Positions 7,654 through 13,838 are shown, numbered from the stretch's first letter. The stretch is 13,838 nt of DNA from Betaproteobacteria bacterium HGW-Betaproteobacteria-2 (GCA_002842255.1 PHCM01000012.1:1-13838), one strand, 5' to 3'. The notes: generated from the sequence alone by a model not told the origin. Numbers and translations are program-made.

Positions 7654-8531
7654 GCCTTGCCCCGGCCTCGCTGTGCGCGCCAGTACAACCGCTCGTTGCG
7701 GGCACAGCGCACAACCCAGGGCTGCACTTCGTCTGCGCGCAGCGTCGGCGGCACATCAGCGTGAAAAGTCCGCCACGAACGCTCGAAAAATGCCGCAATC
7801 GAGGGCTGTTCGGGCTGCAGATACGGGGCAACGGCAAACAGGCGCGCAAGCGTTTGCGGGTAAAGACTTTGCCCGGCGCTACGATTCAGCGCATCGTGAA
7901 TAAGGCGCAACTGGTCACGGTTCAGCACGGCATCTGCCGGTTGCCGGCGCAGCGCACGCGCCAGCAAGGTCATCGGTCCCGGACGGCGCGGCCACCAAGG
8001 CAGCCGGTCGTGCAGCCAGAGCCAGACAAAGATGCTCAGTAGCGACAGCGCCAGACACACGGCCGCGACCATCAGCGGCGTCTGCTCATCGGCCTTGAAC
8101 GGCGGCAGATTCGCCCGCCTGCCGGAGCTTTCCAGCGGGTATGGCAGCACGGGGGAATAATGAAAATCCTGCGCCGGAATCTGTAACGCCCGGCCGTCCT
8201 GCGTGCGCAGCGGAATGACCGGAGTCTGCAGCTTTTGTGCGATTTCCACCGTGGCGAACAGTTGCCAGCTGAGATCCAGCGTCAACGTATCGCCGGCCTG
8301 GTGCCAGCGCAAATCGGACAGATCCAGCCAATATCTGGAGCGGCCGGTCAGCGGCAGGCTCTCTTCATCCAGCTTCTGGCCGGGTTCGAGCGGAATCTCC
8401 ACCCGCATGTGCAGAAAATCGCCCATGGTATAGCCGCTGTCGCGCATGGTCACCTTGACGGCATCCATGTCGGCACGGGCAGCAGCGCCGAGCAGCAGGA
8501 GCAGCGGCAACATGAGCACGAATTTTTTCAC
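7650..8531 (-). CDS. mxaA: MxaA-like secreted, membrane-anchored protein
   Basis: 293 residues. The N-terminus is a typical Sec signal peptide, Lys-Lys followed by a Leu-rich core, with a likely cut after ARA at 18-20. A beta-rich periplasmic domain of about 130 residues follows, then a transmembrane helix at about 152-173 and a basic, Trp/Pro-rich start to a cytoplasmic domain of about 115 residues. The GTG start at 8531 is supported by GGAG eight bases upstream, by the GTGA overlap with the mxaS stop, and by the complete signal peptide it yields. No enzyme motif is visible. Position between the DUF58 and VWA genes, length and topology match MxaA, which databases often mislabel as a nonribosomal peptide synthetase. 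The function (methanol dehydrogenase maturation) is inferred from context. Confidence 0.72.
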   Translation of the reverse strand: MKKFVLMLPLLLLLGAAARADMDAVKVTMRDSGYTMGDFLHMRVEIPLEPGQKLDEESLPLTGRSRYWLDLSDLRWHQAGDTLTLDLSWQLFATVEIAQKLQTPVIPLRTQDGRALQIPAQDFHYSPVLPYPLESSGRRANLPPFKADEQTPLMVAAVCLALSLLSIFVWLWLHDRLPWWPRRPGPMTLLARALRRQPADAVLNRDQLRLIHDALNRSAGQSLYPQTLARLFAVAPYLQPEQPSIAAFFERSWRTFHADVPPTLRADEVQPWVVRCARNERLYWRAQRGRGKA

Positions 8532-9376
8532 GCACGGCGCTCCATAAAATACTGGTTCATGCGAGCCGGGTCGAACGCGCCTTTCACAACGAATGGCTTG
8601 AACCCGAAGCGTCGGCTCACCTGTTGCACAGTACGCACATGGCGGGCACGTGCCGCCTCGATTTTCTCGCGCAGGGCGGCGCGCATCCAGACGAAACGGG
8701 CGCGGCCGGTTTCCATGTCGCGCAGCGCGGCGAAACCGCGCCGCGGCAGCGCCGACATCTCGGCAGGATCCTGCAACAGCACCGGCACCACGTCATGATG
8801 GGCAAGCGCGCGGAACAACTGCTCCAGCCTTCCGTCCGGCCAGCGAAAATCGGAGATAACGAACACGAGGCTACGGCGCTGCGGCAGCTGCGGTACGATG
8901 CGCAGAAGTCCGGCGGCACTGTCGCCGAACGGCATCAGTTCGCCCAGCTTACGCCGGACCCAGAGCCATGAGGAGCGATTGACGCCAGCCGGAAGCATAC
9001 CGGACTTGAGGATCTCGCCATTGGCGCTAAATACGCCGAAAGCATCACCCGATCGATAGGCGGAGATCGCCAACTGTTCGGTGATATCGCGCGCCACGCG
9101 CATGCGCTCATTCTGGCCCGTATAAGCCATGGAAGCGGATACATCGAGCAACACCATGACCTTGAACGCCGTATTGAGATAGAAATCCCTGACCCAGAGG
9201 CGCCCGAACGGGTCGCGCATGCTCGCGCGCAGATCGAGGCGACGCGGGTCCGGATTATCGCGCAGCATGACCAGCGCGCGCAGTTGCTCACCGATACCGG
9301 CGGCCGAGCCGCGTTTAGCGCCCGGCACATAGCCGCCGGGCTTCCAGTTGATGCGGTAATGAATCAGCTGCCGCAT
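8528..9376 (-). CDS. mxaS: MxaS-like DUF58 protein
   Basis: A 282-residue soluble protein of the DUF58 family, which nearly always pairs with a MoxR ATPase. The N-terminal half has the family pattern YRINWKPGGYVPGAKRG, then DPRRLDLRASMRDPFGRLWVR, then a MIDAS-like DVSASM (Asp78, Ser80, Ser82) opening a VWA-like fold. FVISDFRWPDG carries the later Asp. No membrane segment is seen, so it is probably cytoplasmic and peripheral to the MxaA/C/K/L membrane group. It starts 21 bases after the mxaR stop with only a poor Shine-Dalgarno sequence, and its stop overlaps the mxaA start (GTGA). DUF58 membership is clear; the mxaS name follows from the operon order. Confidence 0.82.
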   Translation of the reverse strand: MRQLIHYRINWKPGGYVPGAKRGSAAGIGEQLRALVMLRDNPDPRRLDLRASMRDPFGRLWVRDFYLNTAFKVMVLLDVSASMAYTGQNERMRVARDITEQLAISAYRSGDAFGVFSANGEILKSGMLPAGVNRSSWLWVRRKLGELMPFGDSAAGLLRIVPQLPQRRSLVFVISDFRWPDGRLEQLFRALAHHDVVPVLLQDPAEMSALPRRGFAALRDMETGRARFVWMRAALREKIEAARARHVRTVQQVSRRFGFKPFVVKGAFDPARMNQYFMERRA

Positions 9377-9397
9377 GATGGAACCGCTGGCAGCGCC

Positions 9398-10423
9398 TCA
9401 GGGTGTCGGCACATGTTGCAGCACTGCGTCGGTAAAGGCGCGGGCCAGCCAGCGCCGCTGCAATTCGTAGATGGGCGTAAAGAACACACGGTGCGCCACC
9501 ACCTCATGAAACACGGCAGCCACATCCTGCGGTTCGAGATAGTCCCGTCCGTCCAGCCAGGCAGTCACCCGCGCGGCACGCACCAGCATGCTGCTGCCAC
9601 GCGGCCCCATGCCGGCCAGTATCAGTTCATCCATCTCCACATCCGGCAGACGGATGCCGTATTCATGCGGATGATGCGTGGCGCGCCGCAGATGTTCGAC
9701 GAAATCCTGCACCGCTTCGCCGGCACGGACGGCTTCCTGAATTTTGGGTGCGAACGCCGTCAGCGTAGTGTGCTCGACCCGCCCTACCCCTACCGATTCG
9801 ATCAGGCTGGTGGTATCGTGAAAGCGCGTATCGAAGGTCAGTTGCTTGTGGATAGCAGCGTCTTCCGTCGGAGCGACCTCCACTTCCATCAGGAAGCGGT
9901 CGCGTGCCGCGCCGGGCAATTCGAAGGTTTCCTCCTTTTCCACCGCATTGCGGTCAGCGAACACCTGCAGATGCGGAAAATGCGTCTCGCGGTTGAAAGC
10001 ACTCAGGCTACGTTCGGCCATCACGCGCAGCAACAGCGAATGTACCTGCGGCCGGGCGCGATTGATCTCGTTGAAAAAGAATACCGAAAGGTCACCGCCA
10101 TATGCGAGCAAAGGCCCGGGGTCTACTCGCGGTCTGCCCTCTGCATCGATGTAGGTATGGTATATGAGGTCCTGCGGCATCAGGTCGATGGTGCCTTCGA
10201 CGCGCTGATAGCCACCGCCGAGTCCGCGCGCGGCTGCCCGCAACAACGTGGTCTTGCCGACGCCGACATTGCCTTCCAGCAGCACGTGACCGCGCGCAAA
10301 GATGGCAATCGTCAGCAAGCGCACAGCCCGCTCCAACCCCAGCACGACACCGTTCAACTCGTGCTCCAGCGTCAATGCGCGGCTGCGCCAGTCAGCAAGT
10401 TCCTGTTCCAGATTCGCGCTCAT
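9398..10423 (-). CDS. mxaR: MoxR-family AAA+ ATPase (MxaR)
   Basis: First recognised gene of the operon. A 341-residue MoxR AAA+ ATPase, presumed to act as a chaperone-like remodeller on a VWA-containing partner. Seen: Walker A GNVGVGKT (51-58), Walker B VFFFNEINRARP (114-125), sensor 1 FADRN, LPGAARDRF with the arginine-finger region, and sensor 2 GMGPRGSSML. Walker B reads Asn118-Glu119 where the MoxR family usually has Asp-Glu. The catalytic Glu is kept, and this may be a trait of the MxaR subgroup. The ATG at 10423 has only a weak purine tract upstream. An 82-codon reading frame from 10668 overlaps this start as ATGA but is of doubtful reality. In methylotrophs mxaR normally follows mxaFJGI; here nothing recognisable precedes it. 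Confidence 0.88.
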   Translation of the reverse strand: MSANLEQELADWRSRALTLEHELNGVVLGLERAVRLLTIAIFARGHVLLEGNVGVGKTTLLRAAARGLGGGYQRVEGTIDLMPQDLIYHTYIDAEGRPRVDPGPLLAYGGDLSVFFFNEINRARPQVHSLLLRVMAERSLSAFNRETHFPHLQVFADRNAVEKEETFELPGAARDRFLMEVEVAPTEDAAIHKQLTFDTRFHDTTSLIESVGVGRVEHTTLTAFAPKIQEAVRAGEAVQDFVEHLRRATHHPHEYGIRLPDVEMDELILAGMGPRGSSMLVRAARVTAWLDGRDYLEPQDVAAVFHEVVAHRVFFTPIYELQRRWLARAFTDAVLQHVPTP

Positions 10424-10696
10424 CGGATGACTTTCTTTTCAATAGCGCGTAGCGCCGTGGTAATGTCGACCGCAACCTTGCGGGTGCTCCTTACGGGTGC
10501 CCTTTGCGGATGCAAGACGGCGCCGGATTCGAAGCAAAGCGCCATATCTGCAAACAACAGGGAAATTCCGCTATCGCCTGGGCATACACTGACCGAAACA
10601 AAGCTCAGGGCGCTTCGCGGCCGGACATGCCAAGCCAGAACTGCATCCTGACTGTCGGCCGACCACAAGCCTTTCCCGCATCGGCCCGTCGGCGTA

Positions 10697-10726
10697 ATTA
10701 GATGTCATCTGATCATGTTTTGTAAC
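10697..10726 (-). promoter_or_regulatory. Possible sigma70 promoter for the mxaR operon
   Basis: On the minus strand, GTTACA (10726-10721, 4 of 6) and TCTAAT (10702-10697, 5 of 6) are 18 bases apart. Transcription from here would begin near 10690 and leave a leader of about 265 bases before mxaR. The palindrome at 10728-10740 lies directly upstream of the -35 box. Support is from consensus match and position only. Confidence 0.32.
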
Positions 10727-10727
10727 T

Positions 10728-10740
10728 AGGAATAATTCCT
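10728..10740. promoter_or_regulatory. Palindrome AGGAATAATTCCT, possible operator
   Basis: A perfect 6-bp inverted repeat around one central A. It lies in the divergent control region, one base upstream of the candidate mxaR -35 box on the minus strand. It resembles a dimeric regulator site in form only; no regulator gene is in the window and I do not recognise the sequence. Confidence 0.3.
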
Positions 10741-10965
10741 GAATGTCTTCGGGAAATTACCCCAGCCACGGATTGTCGATTTTTCCCCGCATGCCACGGG
10801 AGAGCAAGGGATGAAGGCCGAACCGGCTCAACCCCGGGCAGATGCCCTGATGTGGCATGGCAGGCTTGAATCACGTTCTACTGCAAAAAAACTATTTCCA
10901 TACTGCATGCAACGAAGCAGTTCCAATCACATCAAATTTAACCCGCAAAGTCCGCCGAAACTCAC

Positions 10966-10992
10966 TTGATTGCGCTCACATTCAGATAAAAT
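10966..10992 (+). promoter_or_regulatory. Possible sigma70 promoter for rhd-tusA-dsrE2
   Basis: TTGATT (10966-10971) and TAAAAT (10987-10992, 5 of 6) lie 38 bases or more before the rhodanese ATG. The spacer is only 15 bases, shorter than ideal, so the -35 assignment is doubtful; the -10 box in this AT-rich stretch is the better part. Confidence 0.38.
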
Positions 10993-11029
10993 CACAGCTT
11001 CTTGAATTTTCACTCACAGGGTATTCCGA

Positions 11030-11350
11030 ATGATCGGTTACAAGGAAATCGAAGCCAGCGATTTACAAAGCATGCTGGCCAGCAGCCAGGTGAAACTGGT
11101 GGATGTACGCAACGATGACGAAGTCGCGCGCGGCATCATCCCCGGCGCCACACACATTCCGCTTGCGTTGCTGCCACTCCAGTACGAATCGCTGAACGGC
11201 GACGATGCACTGGTGTTCTATTGCCACAGCGGCATGCGTTCGGCACAGGCGGCAGCCTTCATCAGCAGCAAGGGGCGCAGCAACGTGTACAACCTGCGCG
11301 GCGGCGTGCTGGCTTGGGGCAAGGCCGGGCTGCCGTTCGGTCAAAAGTGA
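11030..11350 (+). CDS. Single-domain rhodanese (sulfurtransferase) of the rhd-tusA-dsrE2 cluster
   Basis: A 106-residue single-domain rhodanese. The CDC25-like DVRNDDEVARGIIPGATHIPL (25-45) leads to the active-site loop CHSGMRS with catalytic Cys65, then the C-terminal NLRGGVLAWGKAGLP. It would carry sulfur as a persulfide in the cytoplasm and pass it to TusA, encoded 62 bases downstream. There is no signal peptide. AGGG eight bases before the ATG is a good ribosome binding site. In sulfur-oxidising bacteria the rhd-tusA-dsrE2 trio moves sulfane sulfur toward the Dsr or sHdr oxidation systems; neither system is in this window. The family is certain and the role in sulfur oxidation is inferred from its neighbours. 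Confidence 0.93.
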   Translation: MIGYKEIEASDLQSMLASSQVKLVDVRNDDEVARGIIPGATHIPLALLPLQYESLNGDDALVFYCHSGMRSAQAAAFISSKGRSNVYNLRGGVLAWGKAGLPFGQK

Positions 11351-11412
11351 ACGGGCTATTTCGTTTGCTGCTAAAATTTCATTTATTCATTAAATAGATA
11401 CAGGCACTCCCC

Positions 11413-11646
11413 ATGGAATTCGATAAAGAACTAGATGCACGCGGCCTCAACTGCCCCTTGCCCATTCTGCGCTGCAAGAAGGGCCTGGCTGAGATCGAGA
11501 ACGGCCAGGTGTTGAAGGTCATGACCACCGACCCCGGCGCGATCAAGGATTTCCAGGCGTTCTGCAAGCAGACCGGTCACGAGCTGCTTTCGATGGAACA
11601 ATCGGAAAGCGAAACCGTGTTTCACATCAGGAAACGCGCCGCCTGA
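11413..11646 (+). CDS. tusA: TusA-family sulfur carrier protein
   Basis: A 77-residue protein of the TusA/SirA family. It has the defining CPxP motif, CPLP, at Cys14-Pro17 within LDARGLNCPLPILR. It continues with the two-layer alpha/beta pattern of the family: GLAEIENGQVLKVMTTDPGAIKDF, AFCKQTGHELL, and a final strand. Cys14 would bind sulfur as a persulfide received from the rhodanese and deliver it to DsrE-type proteins. A second Cys at 21 is extra. The 62-base gap from rhd is AT-rich and could hold a minor promoter, but none is convincing. TusA proteins also serve tRNA thiolation and molybdenum cofactor synthesis; the rhd and dsrE2 neighbours favour the sulfur-oxidation relay here. Confidence 0.95.
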   Translation: MEFDKELDARGLNCPLPILRCKKGLAEIENGQVLKVMTTDPGAIKDFQAFCKQTGHELLSMEQSESETVFHIRKRAA

Positions 11647-11666
11647 TTGGCGCCGGATAGCACATC

Positions 11667-12134
11667 ATGGCCAAAAAACTCGCACTGATCGCTTCCAAAG
11701 GTACGCTGGACTGGGCTTATCCGCCCTTCATCCTGGCTTCGACCGCAGCTGCGCTGGATTATGAAGTGCAGATTTTCTTCACCTTCTACGGCCTGACCCT
11801 GCTGAAAAAGGATGTGAGCGACCTCAAGGTATCTCCGCTCGGCAACCCGGGCATGCCGATGCCGGTGCCCATGCCCAACCTGGTGCAGATGATTCCGGGC
11901 ATGGAGTCGATGGCGACCATGATGATGAAGCAGAAGATCGCCGACAAGGGCGTGGCATCCATCGAGGATCTGCGCGCTGCCTGTCTGGAATCCGGCGTCA
12001 AGCTGATCGCCTGCCAGATGACGGTCGATCTGTTCGACTTCAAGCCGGAGGATTTCATCGAAGGCATCGAGTTCGGCGGTGCGGCGACCTTCTTCGAGTT
12101 CGCCGGCGAATCGGACGTCAACCTGTTCATCTAG
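11667..12134 (+). CDS. dsrE2: DsrE2-family (DsrE/DsrF/DsrH-like) sulfurtransferase
   Basis: A 155-residue protein of the DsrE_2 family, often annotated as peroxiredoxin-family or DsrE/DsrF-like. The N-terminus KLALIASKGTLDWAYPPFILAST is typical. A Pro/Met-rich segment follows (GNPGMPMPVPMPN, about 59-71, then MIPGMESMATMMMKQK), then two cysteines, Cys106 and Cys116, the latter in LIACQMTVDLF. The end is GIEFGGAATFFEFAGESDVNLFI. Cys116 lies where family members carry their conserved Cys and is the likely sulfur-binding residue. A hydrophobic segment near 20-47 may associate with the membrane. It lies 20 bases after tusA and is the last gene of the unit, directly before a terminator. Confidence 0.93.
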   Translation: MAKKLALIASKGTLDWAYPPFILASTAAALDYEVQIFFTFYGLTLLKKDVSDLKVSPLGNPGMPMPVPMPNLVQMIPGMESMATMMMKQKIADKGVASIEDLRAACLESGVKLIACQMTVDLFDFKPEDFIEGIEFGGAATFFEFAGESDVNLFI

Positions 12135-12153
12135 CCATAAGCAACACCCAACA

Positions 12154-12179
12154 AAAAAGCCCTCTTGCGAGGGCTTTTT
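12154..12179 (+). terminator. Rho-independent terminator after dsrE2, probably bidirectional
   Basis: Stem GCCCTC (12159-12164) / GAGGGC (12169-12174) with loop TTGC, flanked by five A on the left that pair with five T on the right (12175-12179). Because of the A and T tracts it can act on both strands. It therefore probably also ends the convergent valS transcript, whose last gene stops at 12202. Confidence 0.92.
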
Positions 12180-12201
12180 GCTTTTTGGGCAGATTTTGCG
12201 C

Positions 12202-12444
12202 TTACTTCAGCACGCGGCCTTCGCTGCGGCTGCGCGCCCAGTTCAGCATATAGAGCACCAGCGGCAACATGAGCACGATACCTGCCGCCATCAACACATA
12301 AGCGCGATACTCGAAGCTGAGCGCAGTCGGCAGCACATCGAGACCGGCAAAGTGCTCTGCCAGCCCGAGTGCCAGTAGCACGGCACCAACCCCATCCAGC
12401 AGGATCAGGTTGATTGGTAGCTTGAATGGTGCTTCCTGCGCCAT
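12202..12444 (-). CDS. Small two-helix membrane protein of unknown function
   Basis: 80 residues with two hydrophobic helices, about 12-30 and 47-67. The loop between them contains HFAGLDVLPTALSFEYRA, and the C-terminal tail is basic (NWARSRSEGRVLK), as expected for an inner-membrane protein with its tail in the cytoplasm. I do not recognise the family. The gene is real by context: AGGAG lies seven bases before the ATG, it starts 14 bases after the valS stop on the same strand, and it ends just before a terminator. It is therefore the last cistron of the valS transcript. In size and two-helix pattern it recalls small inner-membrane proteins such as YbjC (DUF1418), but this is only a resemblance. 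Confidence 0.8.
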   Translation of the reverse strand: MAQEAPFKLPINLILLDGVGAVLLALGLAEHFAGLDVLPTALSFEYRAYVLMAAGIVLMLPLVLYMLNWARSRSEGRVLK

Positions 12445-12458
12445 GCTGTGTCTCCTGT

Positions 12459-13838
12459 CTATTTCAGCTTGGCGAGTTGCGCCTGCAGTTTTTCCAGCGT
12501 AGCCGTAAACTCGGCGAGGCGGTTTTTCTCCTGCTCCACCACGGCAGCCGGTGCGCGGGCGACAAAGCCCTCGTTGCCGAGCTTGGCATTGGCCTTGGCA
12601 ATCTCACCTTCGATGCGCGCAACTTCCTTGCCCAGACGCTCCTTCTCGGCCGCGACGTCGATCTCGATCTTCAACATCAGGCGGAAGTCGCCGGCCAACG
12701 CAACCGGCGCATCGGCATCCGGCAGTTCCGCAACGATCTCGATTTCGGCCAGTTTGGCCAACGCCTTCAGATAGGGCGCGAAGACCTGCAGTTGCGCCTG
12801 ATCGCCGGCTGCCACCAGCGGCACACGCTGGGCTGGCGAAACACCCATTTCACCGCGCAAGCTGCGGCAGGCATCGACCGCCTGCTTCAGTGTCGCCACC
12901 CAGGCTTCCGCCTGTTCGTCGATCTTCTGCGGCTGGCTCTGCGGATAGGCTTGCAGCATGATGCTGGGTCCGGCCCTGCCACTGAGCGGGCCGATGGTCT
13001 GCCACAGTTCTTCCGTGATGAACGGAATAATCGGGTGCGCCAGACGCAGGATGGTTTCCAGCACACGCAGCAACGTGCGGCGGCTGGCGCGCTTCTGCGC
13101 ATCGGTACCATTCTGCAATTGCACCTTGGCAAGCTCCAGATACCAGTCGCAGTATTCGTCCCAGACGAATTCGTAAATGGCCTTGGCGGCGAGGTCGAAG
13201 CGGTATTCGCCAAAGGCGCGCTCGACATCGGCTTCGGTGCGTTGAAGCTGGCTGACGATCCAGCGATCGGCCTGCGAAAAGTCTAAATATCCATCAGGTC
13301 CGCAATCGTGCTGGCAAGGTTCCAAACCACAATCTTGTCCCTCACAATTCATCAGCACGAAGCGGGTGGCGTTCCACAGCTTGTTGCAGAAATTGCGGTA
13401 GCCCTCACAGCGATTGAGGTCGAACTTGATATCGCGACCTGGGCTGGCGAGGCTGGCGAAGGTAAAACGCAAGGCATCGGTGCCGAAAGCTGGAATGCCT
13501 TCCGGGAATTCCTTGCGTGTGCGCTTCTCGATTTTTTCCGCATCTTTCGGGTTCATCAGCCCCGTAGTGCGCTTTTTCACCAAATCTTCAAGGCCGATGC
13601 CGTCGATCAGGTCGATCGGATCCAGTACGTTGCCCTTGGACTTGGACATCTTCTGGCCTTCGGCATCGCGGATCAGGCCGTGCACGTAAACATGCTTGAA
13701 CGGGATATTGCCGGTAATGTGCTTGGTCATCATGACCATACGCGCTACCCAGAAGAAAATGATGTCGAAGCCGGTCACCAGCACCGAGGACGGCAGGTAT
13801 TGCTGCAGCATCTGGTTCTGCGCATCCTTGGCATCATC
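12459..13838 (-). CDS. valS: Valyl-tRNA synthetase ValS, C-terminal part (5' end outside window)
   Basis: Class I aminoacyl-tRNA synthetase; only the last 459 codons are present and the frame runs open to the window edge. Numbering from the internal Met at 13811: [18 protein letters not shown] (8-25) is the conserved stretch before the class I signature, and [12 protein letters not shown] (54-65) is the KMSKS loop. [22 protein letters not shown] is the end of the catalytic core. The anticodon-binding helical domain follows ([29 protein letters not shown]), and the C-terminal Ala/Lys/Glu-rich coiled coil contacts tRNA. A Cys-rich insertion (Cys156, 161, 166, 170, spacing CX4CX4CX3C) sits between VLMN and the ADRWI segment. 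The stop is followed after 14 bases by the small membrane protein gene. Confidence 0.97.
   Translation of the reverse strand, partial: DDAKDAQNQMLQQYLPSSVLVTGFDIIFFWVARMVMMTKHITGNIPFKHVYVHGLIRDAEGQKMSKSKGNVLDPIDLIDGIGLEDLVKKRTTGLMNPKDAEKIEKRTRKEFPEGIPAFGTDALRFTFASLASPGRDIKFDLNRCEGYRNFCNKLWNATRFVLMNCEGQDCGLEPCQHDCGPDGYLDFSQADRWIVSQLQRTEADVERAFGEYRFDLAAKAIYEFVWDEYCDWYLELAKVQLQNGTDAQKRASRRTLLRVLETILRLAHPIIPFITEELWQTIGPLSGRAGPSIMLQAYPQSQPQKIDEQAEAWVATLKQAVDACRSLRGEMGVSPAQRVPLVAAGDQAQLQVFAPYLKALAKLAEIEIVAELPDADAPVALAGDFRLMLKIEIDVAAEKERLGKEVARIEGEIAKANAKLGNEGFVARAPAAVVEQEKNRLAEFTATLEKLQAQLAKLK

Larger units (their letters stand above)
10424..11029. other. 606-bp intergenic region between divergent mxaR and rhd operons
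   Basis: No convincing gene is seen. It contains a 13-bp palindrome (10728-10740), weak promoter matches in both directions, a potential three-way-junction fold (10790-10859), and two marginal small reading frames: 82 codons on the minus strand (10668-10420, ending ATGA at the mxaR start) and 52 codons on the plus strand (10811-10969, with GGGAG upstream). The half near mxaR (10424-10680) is coding-like in composition, while 10690-10760 and 10870-11010 are AT-richer. A shared regulatory region is the simplest reading; a decayed or unrecognised small gene near mxaR is the alternative. Confidence 0.6.

Noticed and set aside
4968..10423. Reading the six-gene operon as a BatABDE aerotolerance system
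   Set aside because: No BatD-type protein is present. The RRGLP-ended small protein, the MxaA-like topology and the exact R-S-A-C-K-L order fit Mxa better, although the families are related and the choice is not absolute.
9284..10651. 455-codon open frame on the plus strand opposite mxaR and the start of mxaS
   Set aside because: The protein is rich in His, Gln and Arg with no domain, and it lies antisense to a clear AAA+ ATPase. Long antisense frames are common in GC-rich genes.
10811..10870. Similarity of the CTGATG segment and hairpins to fluoride riboswitch or hammerhead ribozyme cores
   Set aside because: The required 5' pairing and core bases (GAUG with pseudoknot; CUGANGA with GAAA) are absent or out of place.
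10811..10969. 52-codon plus-strand frame with GGGAG eight bases upstream
   Set aside because: It has a fair ribosome binding site, but an unrecognised low-information protein and no promoter. It also overlaps both the possible RNA fold and the rhd promoter region.
12426..13286. 286-codon plus-strand frame opposite valS
   Set aside because: Antisense shadow of a conserved synthetase, with Arg/Gln/Leu-biased composition and no motif.
1..13838. CRISPR arrays, insertion sequences, prophage genes
   Set aside because: No regularly spaced repeats, transposase, integrase or phage-like frames were found.

Overview
The window looks like chromosomal DNA of a betaproteobacterium, most likely a Nitrosomonadales-type chemolithotroph or methylotroph. 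This is inferred from gene content and protein style only; no rRNA or species marker is present. It is GC-rich, tightly packed and shows no mobile element.

Positions 1-4538 hold the late steps of cobalamin synthesis in two convergent arms. cbiB-cobD (plus strand) make the aminopropanol linker and attach it to the corrin ring. cobT-cobS-cobC (minus strand) activate the lower base, join it to the corrin and remove a phosphate. The arms meet at a 28-bp inverted repeat built of 9-bp CACAGAGNN units. The kinase/guanylyltransferase CobU/CobP is not in the window. A tRNA-Phe gene with a strong promoter and a rho-independent terminator follows (4629-4808), back to back with cobT.

Positions 4968-10423 (minus strand) carry a six-gene operon: MoxR AAA+ ATPase, DUF58 protein, membrane-anchored periplasmic protein, von Willebrand A (VWA) membrane protein, small TPR-like membrane protein, second VWA membrane protein. 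Order, lengths and end motifs match mxaR-S-A-C-K-L, the maturation cassette of PQQ methanol dehydrogenase in methylotrophs. Four of the five junctions are 4-base stop/start overlaps (ATGA or GTGA). No methanol dehydrogenase gene (mxaF, mxaI, xoxF), mxaJ or mxaG is present, so the client enzyme must lie elsewhere or be something else.

A 606-bp intergenic region (10424-11029) separates this operon from a divergent rhd-tusA-dsrE2 cluster (11030-12134). That cluster is a sulfur-relay module typical of sulfur oxidisers. A hairpin terminator at 12154-12179 lies between it and the convergent pair valS (5' end outside the window) and an 80-aa two-helix membrane protein.

The most interesting points are the mxaRSACKL cassette without its dehydrogenase beside sulfur-relay genes, the unassigned 606-bp intergenic region with a palindrome and possible three-way junction, and the CACAGAG repeat. 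I found no clear evidence of a wholly new system.
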